Part shown: in pieces, positions 28,141-40,333 of the stretch
How positions within the stretch are numbered: position 1 is the stretch's first letter
Layout: every line of letters starts with the position of its first letter
Source of the DNA: Vibrio quintilis
GTDB lineage: Bacteria > Pseudomonadota > Gammaproteobacteria > Enterobacterales > Vibrionaceae
NCBI RefSeq assembly: GCF_024529975.1
Contig: NZ_AP024897.1
Coordinates: 3,224,001-3,288,000 of the forward strand
Length of the DNA: 64,000 nt
Direction: 5' to 3'
Made by a program: the position numbers and the translations under genes
The notes under the pieces: generated by a model
What the model saw: only the letters and a program-made list of their open reading frames with translations
Database searches by the model: none
What the model was told of the DNA's origin: nothing

Positions 28141-28620
28141 CTATTCATCCAGGCAAAGCTGAGTAAAATCAGCCCGGGTCAAAGCTGCTAAATCATCTGG
28201 CGACAGTTCAATCTCCAGTCCACGCTTACCGGCACTGACACATACCGTTTCCTGCGCTTTTGCACTGATATGAATGAAGGTCGGTAAAGCTTTTTTCTGC
28301 CCCAGCGGACTAATGCCTCCCACAATATAACCCGTGGTTTTCTGGGCGATGTCGGGATCAGCCATTTCAGCCTTTTTCGCCCCGGCAGCTTTGGCCGCTA
28401 ACTTCAGATTCAGCTTTTGATCAACCGGAATAATTGCAACCGCCAAAGAACGGGGTTCACCATTCAGGCTAAATAATAATGTTTTAAAGACCTTATCCGG
28501 TGACTGCCCCAGAACTTCAGCAGCTTCCAGACCGTAGCTTGAATGATTCGGATCATGTTCATATTGATGAATAGTATGCGTTATCTTTTTTTTTCTGGCG
28601 AGATTAATTGCGGGAGTCAT
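28141..28620 (-). CDS. ybaK: Cys-tRNA(Pro)/Cys-tRNA(Cys) deacylase YbaK
   Basis: From the ATG at 28618-28620, with AGAGG 7 nt upstream, the product has 159 residues, matching E. coli YbaK. The longer reading from 28647 has no ribosome site. Motifs are MTPAINLARKKKITHTIHQYEHD, the catalytic-Lys region PDKVFKTLLF, and VGGISPLGQKKALPTFI. It hydrolyses Cys wrongly attached to tRNA-Pro by prolyl-tRNA synthetase. It is a stand-alone gene. Confidence 0.93.
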   Translation of the reverse strand: MTPAINLARKKKITHTIHQYEHDPNHSSYGLEAAEVLGQSPDKVFKTLLFSLNGEPRSLAVAIIPVDQKLNLKLAAKAAGAKKAEMADPDIAQKTTGYIVGGISPLGQKKALPTFIHISAKAQETVCVSAGKRGLEIELSPDDLAALTRADFTQLCLDE

Positions 28621-28849
28621 TTGCAACCTCTGACTAAAGTGAAACACCAGCCATGCGATTTATCAGTGTCGTTGCCGGTTCATCAACAATTCCAAAGCGG
28701 GAAAAAGAAATATAAACAGAAGGAAAACCATGATATTGCTGACATCCGGCAGGTTTATAAACAAGGCGCCTGTATCAGAATGACTGCTCTTGCCGTCATC
28801 CAGATACAGGCGATATGGTAAAAACAATCAACTCACTGAGTCAACTGGT

Positions 28850-30511
28850 TTATTTGTAAACTATTTCACCACCTGGTTGATATGCCTGACTATTCAGCGG
28901 GCTATGCTTCTGAAGATATTCTTTGAGTACATCAGCATCCACAAAGCCAGTATTCACAAACCCTGCATGCTTTGTAATTTTCGGATACCCATCACCGCCG
29001 GCAGCATTAAAGCTCGGAATACTGAAACGATAAGTTTTGGCTGGCTGAAGTGGCTTCCCGCCAATCATAACATCAGAAACACCGTCAGCACGCACTGTCA
29101 TCGAAATTCCGGAAAATTGTGCATACGCACCTGAATCAACCGGTTTGGTCGCAACCACATTCAAATACTCAAGGACTTCAGCCCCTGACATATCGACATA
29201 AGTCAGCTGATTTGCAAATGGCTGAACTTTCAAAACATCTTTATAAGTCACATCACCTGAATCAATCGAGTCACGCACGCCACCGGAATTCATAATTCCG
29301 AAATCGGCTTTTGCTTTTTCCTGCTGAGCTTTGGCAATTAAACGTCCAAGATTGGTCTGGTGGAAACGGACTACATGCCGATCACCTTCCAAACGGCCTT
29401 TCACCGACGCAATCTTCTCTCCGAGCTGCGCCTGACCTTTCTCTTCATATGGCTTGAGGAAATTCAACAGTGCCGGATCCTGAGGAATTGCAGACTGAAT
29501 CAGGACACGCTTCTTCTTCCCGTTCACCTTGATTTTTTTCTTCAGGTTTACCGGAATCAGTGCATAACTGACCATTTTCAGATCACCATTACGGAATTCG
29601 TAATCAGCACGTCCGACATATTTACCCCACTCATGCGCCTGCACAATATATGTCCCATTCTGGAAGTCAGGCTTACAGGCATCTCCGGGCTTAAAGCGAT
29701 GGTTGATAACATTGGGCCCTTCCATACAAACAGGATCCTGCGAGTGGCCACCAACAATCATATCAAGCTCACCATAATCGAGAGATCGCGCAAGTGAGAC
29801 ATCTCCCGGCGCATTAATGCCAAATTTACCGTTAGCATAATGCCCCATATGCGTCACAGCAAAAATCAGGTCCGGATGTTCATTTTTCTCCAGATTATCA
29901 ATCACTTTTTTAGCTTCTTTTTTCGGATCTCTGAATTCAATCTCACTGATATATTCCGGGTTACCAATTTTGGCAGTATCCTCGGTTGTCAGACCAATCA
30001 CAGCGATCCGGATCCCCTGCTTATCAAAGATTTTATATGGTCTGAATAATCTCTTTCCGGTCTTTTTATCGTAAATATTGGCAGATAAAAGCGGGAAATT
30101 AGCCCACTTTTCCTGCTGTAATAAGACACTCAGCGGATTATCAAATTCATGATTCCCCAGAGCCATTGCATCATAACCAATGATACTCATCCCTTTGAAA
30201 TCAGGTTCAGCATCCTGGAGATCAGATTCAGGAACACCGGTATTAATATCTCCCCCGGAAAACAGAAGCACACTTCCTCCCTCCGAAGCCACTTCCTGAC
30301 GAATCTCATCAACCAGGGTTTTTCTTGCAGCCATGCCATACTCACCGTACTTATTCTGCCAAAACCGTCCATGATGATCGTTGGTGTGTAGCACTGTTAA
30401 ATGATAAGTCTGGTCTTCTTTCCAGTGATGTTCAGGCTGAACAGCACAACCAGAAACCAAACCAGCTAACACCGTCGATAACAATACCTTTTGAATTGAT
30501 GGGAGCTGCAT
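28850..30511 (-). CDS. nutA: Outer-membrane lipoprotein 5'-nucleotidase (NutA/UshA family)
   Basis: The 553-residue product has a lipobox VSGC (Cys22). A metallophosphatase domain follows with LHTNDHHGRFW, SGGDINTGVPESDLQD and MALGNHEFDNP. The C-terminal 5'-nucleotidase domain contains FGIMNSGGVRDSIDSG and the base-stacking Phe region FSIPSFNAAGGDGYP. It dephosphorylates extracellular nucleotides for uptake. Vibrio 5'-nucleotidases are typically lipoproteins that depend on chloride and magnesium. It is monocistronic. Confidence 0.93.
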   Translation of the reverse strand: MQLPSIQKVLLSTVLAGLVSGCAVQPEHHWKEDQTYHLTVLHTNDHHGRFWQNKYGEYGMAARKTLVDEIRQEVASEGGSVLLFSGGDINTGVPESDLQDAEPDFKGMSIIGYDAMALGNHEFDNPLSVLLQQEKWANFPLLSANIYDKKTGKRLFRPYKIFDKQGIRIAVIGLTTEDTAKIGNPEYISEIEFRDPKKEAKKVIDNLEKNEHPDLIFAVTHMGHYANGKFGINAPGDVSLARSLDYGELDMIVGGHSQDPVCMEGPNVINHRFKPGDACKPDFQNGTYIVQAHEWGKYVGRADYEFRNGDLKMVSYALIPVNLKKKIKVNGKKKRVLIQSAIPQDPALLNFLKPYEEKGQAQLGEKIASVKGRLEGDRHVVRFHQTNLGRLIAKAQQEKAKADFGIMNSGGVRDSIDSGDVTYKDVLKVQPFANQLTYVDMSGAEVLEYLNVVATKPVDSGAYAQFSGISMTVRADGVSDVMIGGKPLQPAKTYRFSIPSFNAAGGDGYPKITKHAGFVNTGFVDADVLKEYLQKHSPLNSQAYQPGGEIVYK

Positions 30512-30756
30512 AATCGATCCTTTAAATTAATATTGACAGCAAGTCTTCAGTTTCATTGAATCAGGGCAGTGATAACCCTGGCTTTCTTCGCTTGAAGCAA
30601 TCAGAAATAGCCTTGATGACAACCAGTCACTCCCTGAAGATAAAAAAGTAACAGACGAAGAAGTTTGCATTTTAAAATGAAACGAATGCAAATTACAGAA
30701 ATGTTACAAAAACCAGGTCACACTATCGTGTTTTTATCTCCGTGATTCAGACACAA

Positions 30757-30782
30757 AAAAAGCACCAATTATAGTGCTTTTT
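30757..30782 (-). terminator. Terminator of the hemA-to-kdsA operon
   Basis: The 9-bp stem AAAAAGCAC/GTGCTTTTT with an 8-nt loop lies 28 nt beyond the kdsA stop and has a U-run on the minus strand. Confidence 0.85.
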
Positions 30783-30809
30783 ACCAAAACAACGGATTGA
30801 TTCACCGGA

Positions 30810-31661
<852 letters not shown>

Positions 31662-31685
31662 CTAAATCTCTCTGTAAGAAGTTAA

Positions 31686-32507
31686 TTAATGAATGGTAAT
31701 GGGGGTATTCTGCAGAATACTTACCTGATTCTTAAATAAGTCAGCTGCCGGATCATCCGGGCAATGCTCAATAAAATACTGATAATCAGACAATGCAACC
31801 TGATGGCAATCAAGCTGCTGATAGATAAAACCCCGATCTCTGATCTCATAAGGATCATCCGGTACAAAAGTCAACGCCAGGTCAGTACATTTGAGTGCCA
31901 GTGTATAATCTTCTTCACGCATCAAAGCATTTTTCAGCAGCGCGAGCCAGCGGCCGATAATTGTCGGGTTATCTGATATCTCCAAATGTTCAGAGTTCAA
32001 ACGAGCCAGTGGTCCCTGATGACCAATAAGCCACGCTTGCAATGTATGTTTTGAAACAAACTCACCTGAAAAGGGGTTCAGGTATAAAGGTGCTTCATTT
32101 TCCCATTGAAGTTGTAATAAAAACTGAGTCGGAAACATGACGGGTTTTAAGGGAAACCCGAGGCGCTGTCCCCAGAATAACAAAAGTGCACCCAAGCTTA
32201 CCGGAATACCTTTTCGGGTTCTTAGCACTTTATCAATAAAACCATTCGCTGCATCAAAGTAGGCTTCATGATCACCACAAAATCCCCACTCCTGATAAAA
32301 AAGATGAATGAATGCAGCGAAGCGTTCTTTATGATTTTCTGCGCCGTCGAGATAAGACTCAGCTTCGTGAAGCATTGTTAATAATACTTTTTCTGCCCAT
32401 TCTATCTGAGTGCCCTGATCGATTGCTTTATTCAGAACTAAAGCACCTTCAACCAGATCCATAGCGTCGAAGTCGTCATCAAATAATTCAAGCATAGAAA
32501 CGTCCAT
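31686..32507 (-). CDS. SirB1 family TPR/transglutaminase-like protein
   Basis: The 273-residue protein has the SirB1 core with GIPVSLGALLLFWGQRLGFPLKPVMFPTQFLLQLQ and FGC-like WGFCGDHEAYFDAANGFIDKVL, followed by TPR-like helices (ALKCTDLALTFVPDDPYEIRDRGFIYQQLDCHQVALSDY). The ATG at 32507 or the one four codons on could be the start. The function is unclear; the gene is a conserved member of the prfA-prmC-kdsA row. The sirB2 gene often found just upstream is absent, with only 108 nt to prmC. Confidence 0.85.
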   Translation of the reverse strand: MDVSMLELFDDDFDAMDLVEGALVLNKAIDQGTQIEWAEKVLLTMLHEAESYLDGAENHKERFAAFIHLFYQEWGFCGDHEAYFDAANGFIDKVLRTRKGIPVSLGALLLFWGQRLGFPLKPVMFPTQFLLQLQWENEAPLYLNPFSGEFVSKHTLQAWLIGHQGPLARLNSEHLEISDNPTIIGRWLALLKNALMREEDYTLALKCTDLALTFVPDDPYEIRDRGFIYQQLDCHQVALSDYQYFIEHCPDDPAADLFKNQVSILQNTPITIH

Positions 32508-32615
32508 CCTAATAATGAAGGCATTGATGGTTGGCAGTTACATTACAACTCTCTAATCTACCATCGAAAACAATAAATGAAGCCTTATCGTGAATAAACA
32601 TATCCCATTCGTGTC

Positions 32616-33470
32616 TCAGAATTGCCATAGCCCGGCGGTTACTCTGTCATTTCCGGCGCCATCCTGCTGAGTAAATACCTGCAGATAACCAAGCGCAGTC
32701 ATTAACGCTCTGACAGACTCAGCCTGCTGATAGCCATGTTCAAATAAAAGCCATCCTCCGGATAACAGATAATCCCGTGCCTGTGTGGCAATCATTCTGA
32801 TATCGGCAAGTCCATCCTCTTGTGCAACCAGCGCAGATAGTGGCTCAAAACGAACATCACCTTCTCTCAAATGAGGATCCTGTTCATCAATATAAGGCGG
32901 ATTTGAAACAATTAATGCAAATTTTGTTCCTGAAGGAACCCCTTCAAACCAGCTTCCCTGATGAAAATCTGCATTTTGAATACGAAGTCTCCGGGCATTT
33001 TCCACTGCCAATCTATAAGCATCATGACTAATATCAACACCTATCACCTGCCGCCGGGGTAATTCTGAAGCGAGAGCAAGTGCGACTGCGCCGGTTCCGG
33101 TTCCCAGATCAAGAATATCACCTTCAATTAAAAGAGATTTTTCCAATGCTGTTTCAACAAGACATTCGGTATCAGGTCGGGGAATCAGTGTTGCCGGAGA
33201 CACTTTCAGAGACAGTGACCAAAACTCACGCTCTCCGGTAATATAGGCAACAGGTTCACCGTTTACCCGCCGTTCGAGTAAAGACTCAAACAAATCCAGC
33301 TGATGATCAGTCAATTCTCTCTCAGGCCAGGTCAATAAATATGAACGGGGTTTCTCTAAGACGTGGCAAATCAACACCGCGGCATCAACGGATGGCGACA
33401 TACTGCCGCTTTCTGTAAAAGCGGCAATCGCATACCTCTGCAATTCATCAATACGACGTGGTAACTGCAT
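32616..33470 (-). CDS. prmC: Release factor glutamine methyltransferase PrmC (HemK)
   Basis: The 284-residue SAM-dependent methyltransferase has the SAM loop ILDLGTGTGAVALALASELP and the catalytic NPPY motif in IVSNPPYIDEQDPHLR. TLIPRPDTECLVE is a further signature. It methylates the Gln of the GGQ motif in release factors 1 and 2. It lies 3 nt after prfA, its substrate gene, and is clearly coupled to it. Confidence 0.96.
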   Translation of the reverse strand: MQLPRRIDELQRYAIAAFTESGSMSPSVDAAVLICHVLEKPRSYLLTWPERELTDHQLDLFESLLERRVNGEPVAYITGEREFWSLSLKVSPATLIPRPDTECLVETALEKSLLIEGDILDLGTGTGAVALALASELPRRQVIGVDISHDAYRLAVENARRLRIQNADFHQGSWFEGVPSGTKFALIVSNPPYIDEQDPHLREGDVRFEPLSALVAQEDGLADIRMIATQARDYLLSGGWLLFEHGYQQAESVRALMTALGYLQVFTQQDGAGNDRVTAGLWQF

Positions 33471-33473
33471 AAG

Positions 33474-34562
33474 TTAATTTTGTTCCGCCAAAGCAGCCAG
33501 CTGATCTGCCTGATGTTCCTGAAGAATCGGTTCAAGCAAGCTATCCAAATCGCCTTCCATCACTTCAGCAAGCCGGTAAAGTGTCAGATTGATCCGGTGA
33601 TCAGACACGCGTCCCTGTGGATAGTTATAAGTCCGGATACGATCACTGCGGTCGCCGCTTCCCAGCAAATTACGCCGGGTGTCAGAAACTTCAGCAGCCC
33701 GCCTTGCTTCTTCTGCCTGAGCAAGTCTTGCAGCAAGTACTGACATCGCTTTCGCTTTGTTTTTATGCTGAGAACGCTCATCCTGACACTCCACCACAGT
33801 GCCTGTCGGTAAGTGAGTGATCCGAATTGCAGAATCAGTCGTGTTCACGTGCTGACCTCCCGCTCCGGATGAACGGAAAGTATCTATTTTCAAATCTGTT
33901 GATTTAATTTCAGGAATATCTGCTTCCGGGATTTCAGCCATGACCGCAACTGTACAGGCAGAAGTATGCACTCTTCCCTGAGACTCTGTTGCTGGAACCC
34001 GTTGTACCCGGTGGCCACCTGACTCAAATTTCAGAATACCGTATGCACCATCGCCATTGACTTTCGCGATCATTTCTTTATAACCGCCATGTTCCGCCTC
34101 ATTGCAGGACATCACTTCAATGCGCCAGCCCTTTCTTTCCGCATACCGGCTGTACATACGGAACAAATCACCAGCAAAAATACCCGCTTCATCACCACCG
34201 GCACCGGCACGAATTTCAAGGAAACAATTTCGTTCGTCATTTGGATCTTTTGGCAACAATAATATCTGCAATTCATCCGTTAAGCGTTCAATCGCAGCTT
34301 TTGCTTCTTCCTGCTCTTCCTGCGCCATTTCACGCATTTCTGCGTCATCTTCCTTAGCCATTTCTTCAGCTGCGGCTAAGTCTTCCTGCGCCTGTTGATA
34401 TCCCTGAAAGCATTTCGTCACTTCTTCAAGCTGAGAATACTCTTTCGACAGCGTCCGGAACTTATCCTGATCACCAATGATTTCAGGATCACCCAATAAG
34501 TGCTGAACCTCTTCATAACGCTCAACGAGCGTTTCCAGTTTTTCTAAAATTGACGCTTTCAT
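33474..34562 (-). CDS. prfA: Peptide chain release factor 1
   Basis: The 362-residue factor has the GGQ motif in [17 protein letters not shown], which triggers peptidyl-tRNA hydrolysis. The stop-codon-reading PxT-type region is at [18 protein letters not shown]. Length and domains match E. coli RF1 (360). It recognises UAA and UAG. It lies 32 nt after hemA in the same unit. Confidence 0.97.
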   Translation of the reverse strand: MKASILEKLETLVERYEEVQHLLGDPEIIGDQDKFRTLSKEYSQLEEVTKCFQGYQQAQEDLAAAEEMAKEDDAEMREMAQEEQEEAKAAIERLTDELQILLLPKDPNDERNCFLEIRAGAGGDEAGIFAGDLFRMYSRYAERKGWRIEVMSCNEAEHGGYKEMIAKVNGDGAYGILKFESGGHRVQRVPATESQGRVHTSACTVAVMAEIPEADIPEIKSTDLKIDTFRSSGAGGQHVNTTDSAIRITHLPTGTVVECQDERSQHKNKAKAMSVLAARLAQAEEARRAAEVSDTRRNLLGSGDRSDRIRTYNYPQGRVSDHRINLTLYRLAEVMEGDLDSLLEPILQEHQADQLAALAEQN

Positions 34563-34594
34563 AATTTCTTCTTTTGCTGAAATAGATAGATGTT

Positions 34595-35851
34595 TTACAG
34601 GTCATCCAGACCTAAACTTTGTCTGATTATGGCTAATTTAGCTGGTTCCCCCTGCTCAGCAGCCACCTGAAGCGCACGGGTCGGAATATGAATCAACTTA
34701 TTGGTCAGTTTATAACTCAGTTCATGAAGCACTTTTTCCGGGTCGCCCCCGGAAGACAATGCCTGCAGACTTTTATTCAGCAGGTCTTCACGAATCTGAT
34801 TGGCAGAATTACGGTAATCCCGGATACTGTCTACTGCCTGTAAGGAACGCACCCAGTTGATAAAGGAGGCACTTTCTTCGTCGACAATCGCTTCTGCCTG
34901 AATGGCTTCTAATTTCCGCTGTTCAATATTACTGTCTACTATCGACTGTAAGTCATCAACACTGTATAAGTAGACATCACTCACATCAGAAACTTCTGCT
35001 TCAACATCCCGCGGGACAGCAATATCAACAATTAACATCGGCTGATAGCGCCGGGTTTTAATCGCTTTCTCAACCATCCCTTTCCCGATAATAGGTAAAG
35101 GACTCGCAGTTGAAGTAATCACAATATCAGCCTGTGCCAGATAATCAGGAATCTCCTGAAGACGCAGTACCTGAGCGTCAAATTCCTGAGCTAAAGCCAT
35201 CGCCCGTTCTCTGGTCCGGTTGGCAACCATCATATGTTTGCAACCATTCCCGGCTAAATGCCTTGCTACAAGTTCAATCGTCTCTCCGGCACCAACCAGA
35301 AGAACGGTAGAATCAGAAAGTGATTCAAATATATGTTTGGCTAATGTGCAGGCTGCATAAGCAACTGAAACAGCATTACCACCGATCTCAGTTTCCGTCC
35401 GGACCCGCTTAGCCACTGAAAATGCTTTCTGAAATAATTTATCGACTGAGGAATCAATCGCTTCCAGCTCCCGGGACTCAGAATAAGCCTGCTTCACCTG
35501 CCCCAGAATTTGTGGCTCCCCCAGAATCAATGAATCCAGGCCACAACAAACACGCATCAGGTGGCGTATTGCTGCCTGCTCTTCGTGAATATAAATACTT
35601 GGATTCAGTTCCTGGCTATCGACCTGATGAAACTCTGATAACCATTGAATTAATTGATCTTTTAATGCTGGTTTAACTTCACAATACAGCTCCGTACGGT
35701 TACATGTAGAGAGAATCACACTCCCTTCAACACCGTTATGTGTACGAAGTTGCTCCAGCGCATCCTGCAGCTTATCCGGGCCAAACGCAACTTTCTCACG
35801 CAGGGCCAGTGGTGCCGTATTATGATTGATACCGATAGCAAACAAGGACAT
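34595..35851 (-). CDS. hemA: Glutamyl-tRNA reductase HemA
   Basis: The 418-residue enzyme has the catalytic Cys50 in [11 protein letters not shown], the fixed ALREKVAF near the N-terminus, the NADPH-binding [17 protein letters not shown], and the C-terminal dimerisation helix. It makes glutamate-1-semialdehyde from Glu-tRNA, the first committed step of heme synthesis. It is first in the row hemA-prfA-prmC-SirB1-kdsA and diverges from lolB across 165 nt, which must hold both promoters. Confidence 0.97.
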   Translation of the reverse strand: MSLFAIGINHNTAPLALREKVAFGPDKLQDALEQLRTHNGVEGSVILSTCNRTELYCEVKPALKDQLIQWLSEFHQVDSQELNPSIYIHEEQAAIRHLMRVCCGLDSLILGEPQILGQVKQAYSESRELEAIDSSVDKLFQKAFSVAKRVRTETEIGGNAVSVAYAACTLAKHIFESLSDSTVLLVGAGETIELVARHLAGNGCKHMMVANRTRERAMALAQEFDAQVLRLQEIPDYLAQADIVITSTASPLPIIGKGMVEKAIKTRRYQPMLIVDIAVPRDVEAEVSDVSDVYLYSVDDLQSIVDSNIEQRKLEAIQAEAIVDEESASFINWVRSLQAVDSIRDYRNSANQIREDLLNKSLQALSSGGDPEKVLHELSYKLTNKLIHIPTRALQVAAEQGEPAKLAIIRQSLGLDDL

Positions 35852-36016
35852 GAATTGGGAATACTCTGATCACAGTCATCATTAGAAGTAAGTCGGGAAT
35901 TTTACTGTATGCCCTTATTGATGAAAAGAGTTTACAGGATTTGTTTTTATTACTTCGTGACATCAATGATATAGTATTTGTTATCTTTTTATGTTTTTTG
36001 GTAATAACGACGCCGT

Positions 36017-36625
36017 ATGATTCGCCAGATAATCCTTTGGATCACGTCTCTGATTATTCTCAGCGGATGTGGAAGCCTGCAACAAGTACAGACTCCTGTT
36101 GAGTGGAGATCTCATCAGGAGCAGTTAAAACAGATCGATACATACAGTCTTTCCGGTAAGCTGGGATACATCTCCCCGGAAGAGCGTCGTTCTTTCAACT
36201 TTCAATGGAAAAGACACGCCAGTCAAAATCAACTGCGTTTATCTACTTTTCTGGGCCAGACGGTATTGAAAATAGATATCAATAAAAGCCTTGCCAGGGT
36301 TGAAACCTACGAAGGTAAAATATATACCGACAAATCTCCGGAAGCGTTAATTGAAAAACTCACCGGGCTGAATATCCCTTTAAGTCCATTGAGTGCATGG
36401 ATTCTCGGGTTACCGGCAATGGCCGATCACTTTACCCTGAACTCTAATCACACCCTTGATACCCTCAACAAAGAGCTCGGAAAAAAACAGTGGCTGGTTA
36501 AATATGATGACTATACGGATGTAGATTACCGGCAAACTCAACTTCCTCTGCCATCAAAATTATCCCTGAAACAGGGGCAGACAAAAATTAACCTCCGGAT
36601 TTCTCAATGGAAAGTCACCCAATGA
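36017..36625 (+). CDS. lolB: Outer-membrane lipoprotein insertase LolB
   Basis: The 202-residue product has a lipobox LSGC (Cys18) after a short hydrophobic signal. The body holds [24 protein letters not shown] and the conserved [11 protein letters not shown] loop. LolB receives lipoproteins from LolA and inserts them into the outer membrane. It overlaps ispE by an ATGA junction, and prs follows, the same order as in E. coli (lolB-ispE-prs). Confidence 0.94.
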   Translation: MIRQIILWITSLIILSGCGSLQQVQTPVEWRSHQEQLKQIDTYSLSGKLGYISPEERRSFNFQWKRHASQNQLRLSTFLGQTVLKIDINKSLARVETYEGKIYTDKSPEALIEKLTGLNIPLSPLSAWILGLPAMADHFTLNSNHTLDTLNKELGKKQWLVKYDDYTDVDYRQTQLPLPSKLSLKQGQTKINLRISQWKVTQ

Positions 36626-37485
36626 TCACGACATGGCCATCCCCGGCAAAGTTAAACCTGTTTTTATACATCACCGGTCAGCGCCCGGATGGTTATCATC
36701 ATCTGCAAACACTCTTTCAGTTTCTTGATTATGGAGATGAACTCACCATTGAAGTAAATTCAACCGGTGAAATTTCTGTCAGCCCTGAAATAGAGGGATT
36801 AGAACAGCAGGATAATCTGATCTGGAAAGCTGCAAATAAATTGAAAAACCTGAGTCAATGCCCGCTTGGCGCCAATATTACATTGCAAAAAAAACTGCCG
36901 ATCGGTGGTGGTATTGGCGGAGGCTCATCCAATGCTGCAACAACACTGGTTGCGCTGAATTATCTATGGAACACAGGAATTACAGAGGATGAACTGGCAA
37001 ATATTGGATTATCTTTAGGGGCTGATATTCCGGTTTTTGTGAAAGGATATGCAGCTTTTGCCGAAGGTGTGGGCGAAGAACTCACACCGGTAGAACCCGG
37101 TGAAAAATATTATCTTGTGGTCAGACCCGATGTCAGTATTTCGACAGGCGTCATTTTTTCGCACCCGGAATTAACAAGAAACACGCCAAAGCGAGCGCTG
37201 ACCAAGCTTTTGAATACCCCTTACGGAAACGATTGCGAAAAAATTGTCCGAAAGCTTTATCCAGAGGTTGATAAGAAACTTTCATGGCTGCTACAATACG
37301 CGCCGTCAAGATTGACAGGAACAGGATCATGTATTTTTGCGGAGTTTACAAGTAAAAATGATGCACTACATGTTCTTGCTCAAATGCCTGAGGATGTCTC
37401 CGCATTTATTGCACAGGGATGTAATTTATCGCCCCTGAAGAAGACGTTGCTCAGTTATCAATCAGCTCACACCAAATCAACTTAA
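36622..37485 (+). CDS. ispE: 4-diphosphocytidyl-2-C-methyl-D-erythritol kinase IspE
   Basis: The ATG at 36622 overlaps the lolB stop (ATGA) and gives [19 protein letters not shown], 288 residues. An earlier start at 36607 would add five residues and a larger overlap. GHMP-kinase motifs are [29 protein letters not shown] (ATP loop) and [13 protein letters not shown]. It phosphorylates CDP-methylerythritol in the MEP isoprenoid pathway. The Shine-Dalgarno sequence is inside lolB (GGAAAG). Confidence 0.95.
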   Translation: MITTWPSPAKLNLFLYITGQRPDGYHHLQTLFQFLDYGDELTIEVNSTGEISVSPEIEGLEQQDNLIWKAANKLKNLSQCPLGANITLQKKLPIGGGIGGGSSNAATTLVALNYLWNTGITEDELANIGLSLGADIPVFVKGYAAFAEGVGEELTPVEPGEKYYLVVRPDVSISTGVIFSHPELTRNTPKRALTKLLNTPYGNDCEKIVRKLYPEVDKKLSWLLQYAPSRLTGTGSCIFAEFTSKNDALHVLAQMPEDVSAFIAQGCNLSPLKKTLLSYQSAHTKST

Positions 37486-37514
37486 ACACTGGACGCAACC
37501 CTGAGGTTTCCACC

Positions 37515-38459
37515 GTGCCTGACATGAAGCTTTTTGCTGGTAACGCAATTCCCGAACTAGCCCAACGTATTGCTGATCGCTTATACATTTCTCTTGGTGA
37601 TGCAACTGTTTCCCGTTTTTCAGATGGAGAAGTCGCAGTTCAAATCAATGAGAACGTACGAGGTAGCGACGTATTCATTATTCAATCAACTTGTGCTCCG
37701 ACCAACGACAACCTGATGGAACTGGTCGTTATGATTGATGCAATGCGCCGTGCTTCAGCAGGCCGTATTACAGCGGTTATTCCTTACTTTGGATATGCCC
37801 GTCAAGATCGACGAGTCCGCTCCGCCCGTGTGCCAATCACAGCTAAAGTCGTTGCAGATTTTCTGTCAAATGTTGGCGTCGATCGTGTATTAACGATTGA
37901 TCTTCACGCAGAACAAATTCAGGGTTTCTTTGATGTGCCTGTTGACAATATTTTCGGTACGCCGGTACTTCTTGAAGATATGAAAGCCCGTAGCCTGGAA
38001 GATCCTGTTGTTGTATCACCGGATCTGGGTGGCGTTGTTCGTGCACGCGCAACGGCCAAAGCGCTGGGAGACATCGATATTGCCATCGTTGACAAACGTC
38101 GCCCGAGAGCAAATGTATCAGAAGTAATGAACCTGATTGGTGATGTTGACGGAAGAGACTGTGTCATCGTTGATGATATGATCGATACCGGCGGCACATT
38201 ATGTAAAGCAGCTGAAGCCTTGAAAGAGCGTGGAGCAAAACGTGTTTTTGCATACGCAACGCATGCTGTTTTCTCCGGTAATGCAGCTCACAATATCAAG
38301 AGCTCAGTACTGGACCAGGTCATTGTGACAGACTCTGTTACTTTATCAAAAGAAATGCAGGCGACAGGAAAAGTGTCGCAGCTAACATTGTCGACAATGC
38401 TGGCTGAGGCCATTCGCCGTATCAGCAATGAAGAGTCTATCTCTGCAATGTTCAGCTAA
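37515..38459 (+). CDS. prs: Ribose-phosphate pyrophosphokinase Prs
   Basis: The 314-residue enzyme starts with GTG, as E. coli prs does, giving [20 protein letters not shown] after a TGAGG about 8 nt upstream. It has the ATP/ribose motifs [10 protein letters not shown] and [11 protein letters not shown] and the PRPP loop [14 protein letters not shown]. It makes PRPP for nucleotide, His and Trp synthesis. It lies 29 nt after ispE and ends at a strong terminator. Confidence 0.97.
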   Translation: MPDMKLFAGNAIPELAQRIADRLYISLGDATVSRFSDGEVAVQINENVRGSDVFIIQSTCAPTNDNLMELVVMIDAMRRASAGRITAVIPYFGYARQDRRVRSARVPITAKVVADFLSNVGVDRVLTIDLHAEQIQGFFDVPVDNIFGTPVLLEDMKARSLEDPVVVSPDLGGVVRARATAKALGDIDIAIVDKRRPRANVSEVMNLIGDVDGRDCVIVDDMIDTGGTLCKAAEALKERGAKRVFAYATHAVFSGNAAHNIKSSVLDQVIVTDSVTLSKEMQATGKVSQLTLSTMLAEAIRRISNEESISAMFS

Positions 38460-38482
38460 ATCAATCTGAATCCGAATATCAA

Positions 38483-38513
38483 AAACACCACATGATTGAA
38501 TGTGGTGTTTTTT
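38483..38513 (+). terminator. Terminator of the lolB-ispE-prs operon
   Basis: The 11-bp stem AAACACCACAT/ATGTGGTGTTT with a 6-nt loop is followed by a T-run, 23 nt beyond the prs stop. Confidence 0.94.
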
Positions 38514-38600
38514 TATTCTCTGAGAACATGCTCACAAGTTTGGGTATGTCAAATATTGTGCTATGATACGGCGCTTTTAAGTTCCAAAGAGGGCCATATT

Positions 38601-39191
38601 GTGAGTCTTCCGATAAAGTTACTTGTTGGGCTGGCAAACCCCGGCCCTGAATATGCGAGAACAAGACATAATGCAGGTGCCTGGATTATAGAAGAGCTCG
38701 CCCGGGTCCATCATGTTGTATTAAAAAATGAATCAAAATTTTATGGCCTGACAGGACGGGTTATCGTGCATAATCAGGATCTTCGCTTGTTGATTCCAAC
38801 AACATTCATGAATTTATCCGGGAAAGCCATTGCAGCATTAGCCAAATTCTATCAGATAAAACCAGAAGAAATCATGGTTGCCCATGATGAACTTGACCTC
38901 CCTCCCGGAGTCGCTAAGTTTAAAATGGGTGGTGGACATGGTGGTCATAATGGCCTCAAAGATACCATCAGTAAGTTAGGCAATAATAAAGAATTTTACC
39001 GCCTCAGAGTGGGTATAGGACATCCGGGACACAGAGATCAGGTCACAGGTTATGTTCTGGGGAAAGCGCCTCAGAAAGAGCAGGAGTGTCTGGATGCAGT
39101 TGTCGATGAGTCTGTCCGGTGTCTGGACATTTTACTGAAAGATGGTTTAACGAAAGCACAAAACCGTTTACATACATTCAAAGCAGAATAG
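38601..39191 (+). CDS. pth: Peptidyl-tRNA hydrolase Pth
   Basis: I place the start at the GTG at 38601-38603, with GAGGG about 8 nt upstream, which gives 196 residues (E. coli Pth 194). The frame is open further up to 38496 but that segment overlaps the prs terminator. Catalytic residues fall in [19 protein letters not shown] (Asn13, His23) and [11 protein letters not shown] (Asp). It recycles peptidyl-tRNA that drops off ribosomes. ychF follows after 10 nt, a standard pair. Confidence 0.95.
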   Translation: MSLPIKLLVGLANPGPEYARTRHNAGAWIIEELARVHHVVLKNESKFYGLTGRVIVHNQDLRLLIPTTFMNLSGKAIAALAKFYQIKPEEIMVAHDELDLPPGVAKFKMGGGHGGHNGLKDTISKLGNNKEFYRLRVGIGHPGHRDQVTGYVLGKAPQKEQECLDAVVDESVRCLDILLKDGLTKAQNRLHTFKAE

Positions 39192-39201
39192 GGTTATAGT
39201 C

Positions 39202-40293
39202 ATGGGTTTTAAATGTGGCATTGTTGGTCTTCCTAATGTTGGTAAATCAACGCTTTTTAATGCGCTTACTAAAGCAGGAATTGAAGCAGCAAACTTTCCT
39301 TTTTGTACAATTGAGCCCAATACCGGCATCGTTCCGGTACCAGATACTCGTCTTGATGCTTTGGCAAACATTGTCAACCCTGAACGAGTATTGCCGACAA
39401 CCATGGAGTTTGTGGACATCGCGGGTCTGGTCGCTGGTGCATCCAAAGGGGAAGGTTTAGGAAATAAATTCCTTGCGAACATTCGGGAAACCGATGCGAT
39501 TGGGCATGTTGTTCGTTGTTTTGAGAATGAAAATATCGTCCATGTTTCTGGCAAAGTGTCACCAATTGAAGATATAGAAGTCATTAACCTGGAACTTGCG
39601 CTTGCAGATTTAGATGCCTGTGAAAGAGCAATTCAGCGCCAGTCAAAAAGAGCAAAAGGTGGCGATAAGGTCGCAAAATTTGAAATCACTGTCCTCGAGA
39701 AACTGTTGCCGGTACTCACTGAAGGTGGCATGGCGCGTAGTGTTACTCTGACGAAAGAAGAAAATGCTGCAATTGCTTACCTGAACTTTCTGACACTCAA
39801 ACCAACCATGTATATCGCTAATGTTAACGAAGATGGTTTTGAGGACAATCCATACCTGGATGCAGTAAAAGAATTTGCCGCTAAAGAAAATAATGTTGTT
39901 GTTGCAGTCTGTGCAGCAATTGAAGCAGAAATGGCAGAGCTGGACGACGATGATCGCGATGAATTTCTTGCTGATTTGGGCATAGAAGAGCCGGGGCTGA
40001 ACCGGGTAATACGTTCAGGCTATGAACTGCTTGATTTGCATACCTATTTCACTGCAGGTGTAAAAGAAGTCCGCGCATGGACAATCCCTGTCGGTGCAAC
40101 AGCCCCTCAGGCCGCTGGTAAAATTCATACTGATTTTGAACGGGGCTTCATCCGGGCTGAAGTTGTCGGTTATGATGATTTTATTCAGTTCAATGGTGAA
40201 TCAGGCGCAAAAGAAGCAGGAAAGTGGCGTCTTGAAGGAAAAGACTACATTGTTAAAGATGGTGATGTGGTTCATTTCCGATTTAATGTCTAA
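39202..40293 (+). CDS. ychF: Redox-regulated ATPase YchF (OBG family)
   Basis: The 363-residue OBG-type P-loop protein has G1 GLPNVGKST and G3 [16 protein letters not shown]. The G4 position reads NVNE instead of NKxD, the change that gives YchF preference for ATP over GTP. A coiled coil and a C-terminal TGS domain ([20 protein letters not shown]) follow. It binds ribosomes and affects the oxidative stress response. It is coupled to pth. Confidence 0.96.
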   Translation: MGFKCGIVGLPNVGKSTLFNALTKAGIEAANFPFCTIEPNTGIVPVPDTRLDALANIVNPERVLPTTMEFVDIAGLVAGASKGEGLGNKFLANIRETDAIGHVVRCFENENIVHVSGKVSPIEDIEVINLELALADLDACERAIQRQSKRAKGGDKVAKFEITVLEKLLPVLTEGGMARSVTLTKEENAAIAYLNFLTLKPTMYIANVNEDGFEDNPYLDAVKEFAAKENNVVVAVCAAIEAEMAELDDDDRDEFLADLGIEEPGLNRVIRSGYELLDLHTYFTAGVKEVRAWTIPVGATAPQAAGKIHTDFERGFIRAEVVGYDDFIQFNGESGAKEAGKWRLEGKDYIVKDGDVVHFRFNV

Positions 40294-40309
40294 GCCACAT
40301 GACAATTTG

Positions 40310-40333
40310 CAGGGAGCTTACCAAAGCTCCCTG
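40310..40333 (+). terminator. Probable terminator of pth-ychF
   Basis: The 10-bp stem CAGGGAGCTT/AAGCTCCCTG has a 4-nt loop. It sits 17 nt after the ychF stop. No U-run follows, so confidence is moderate. Confidence 0.6.
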
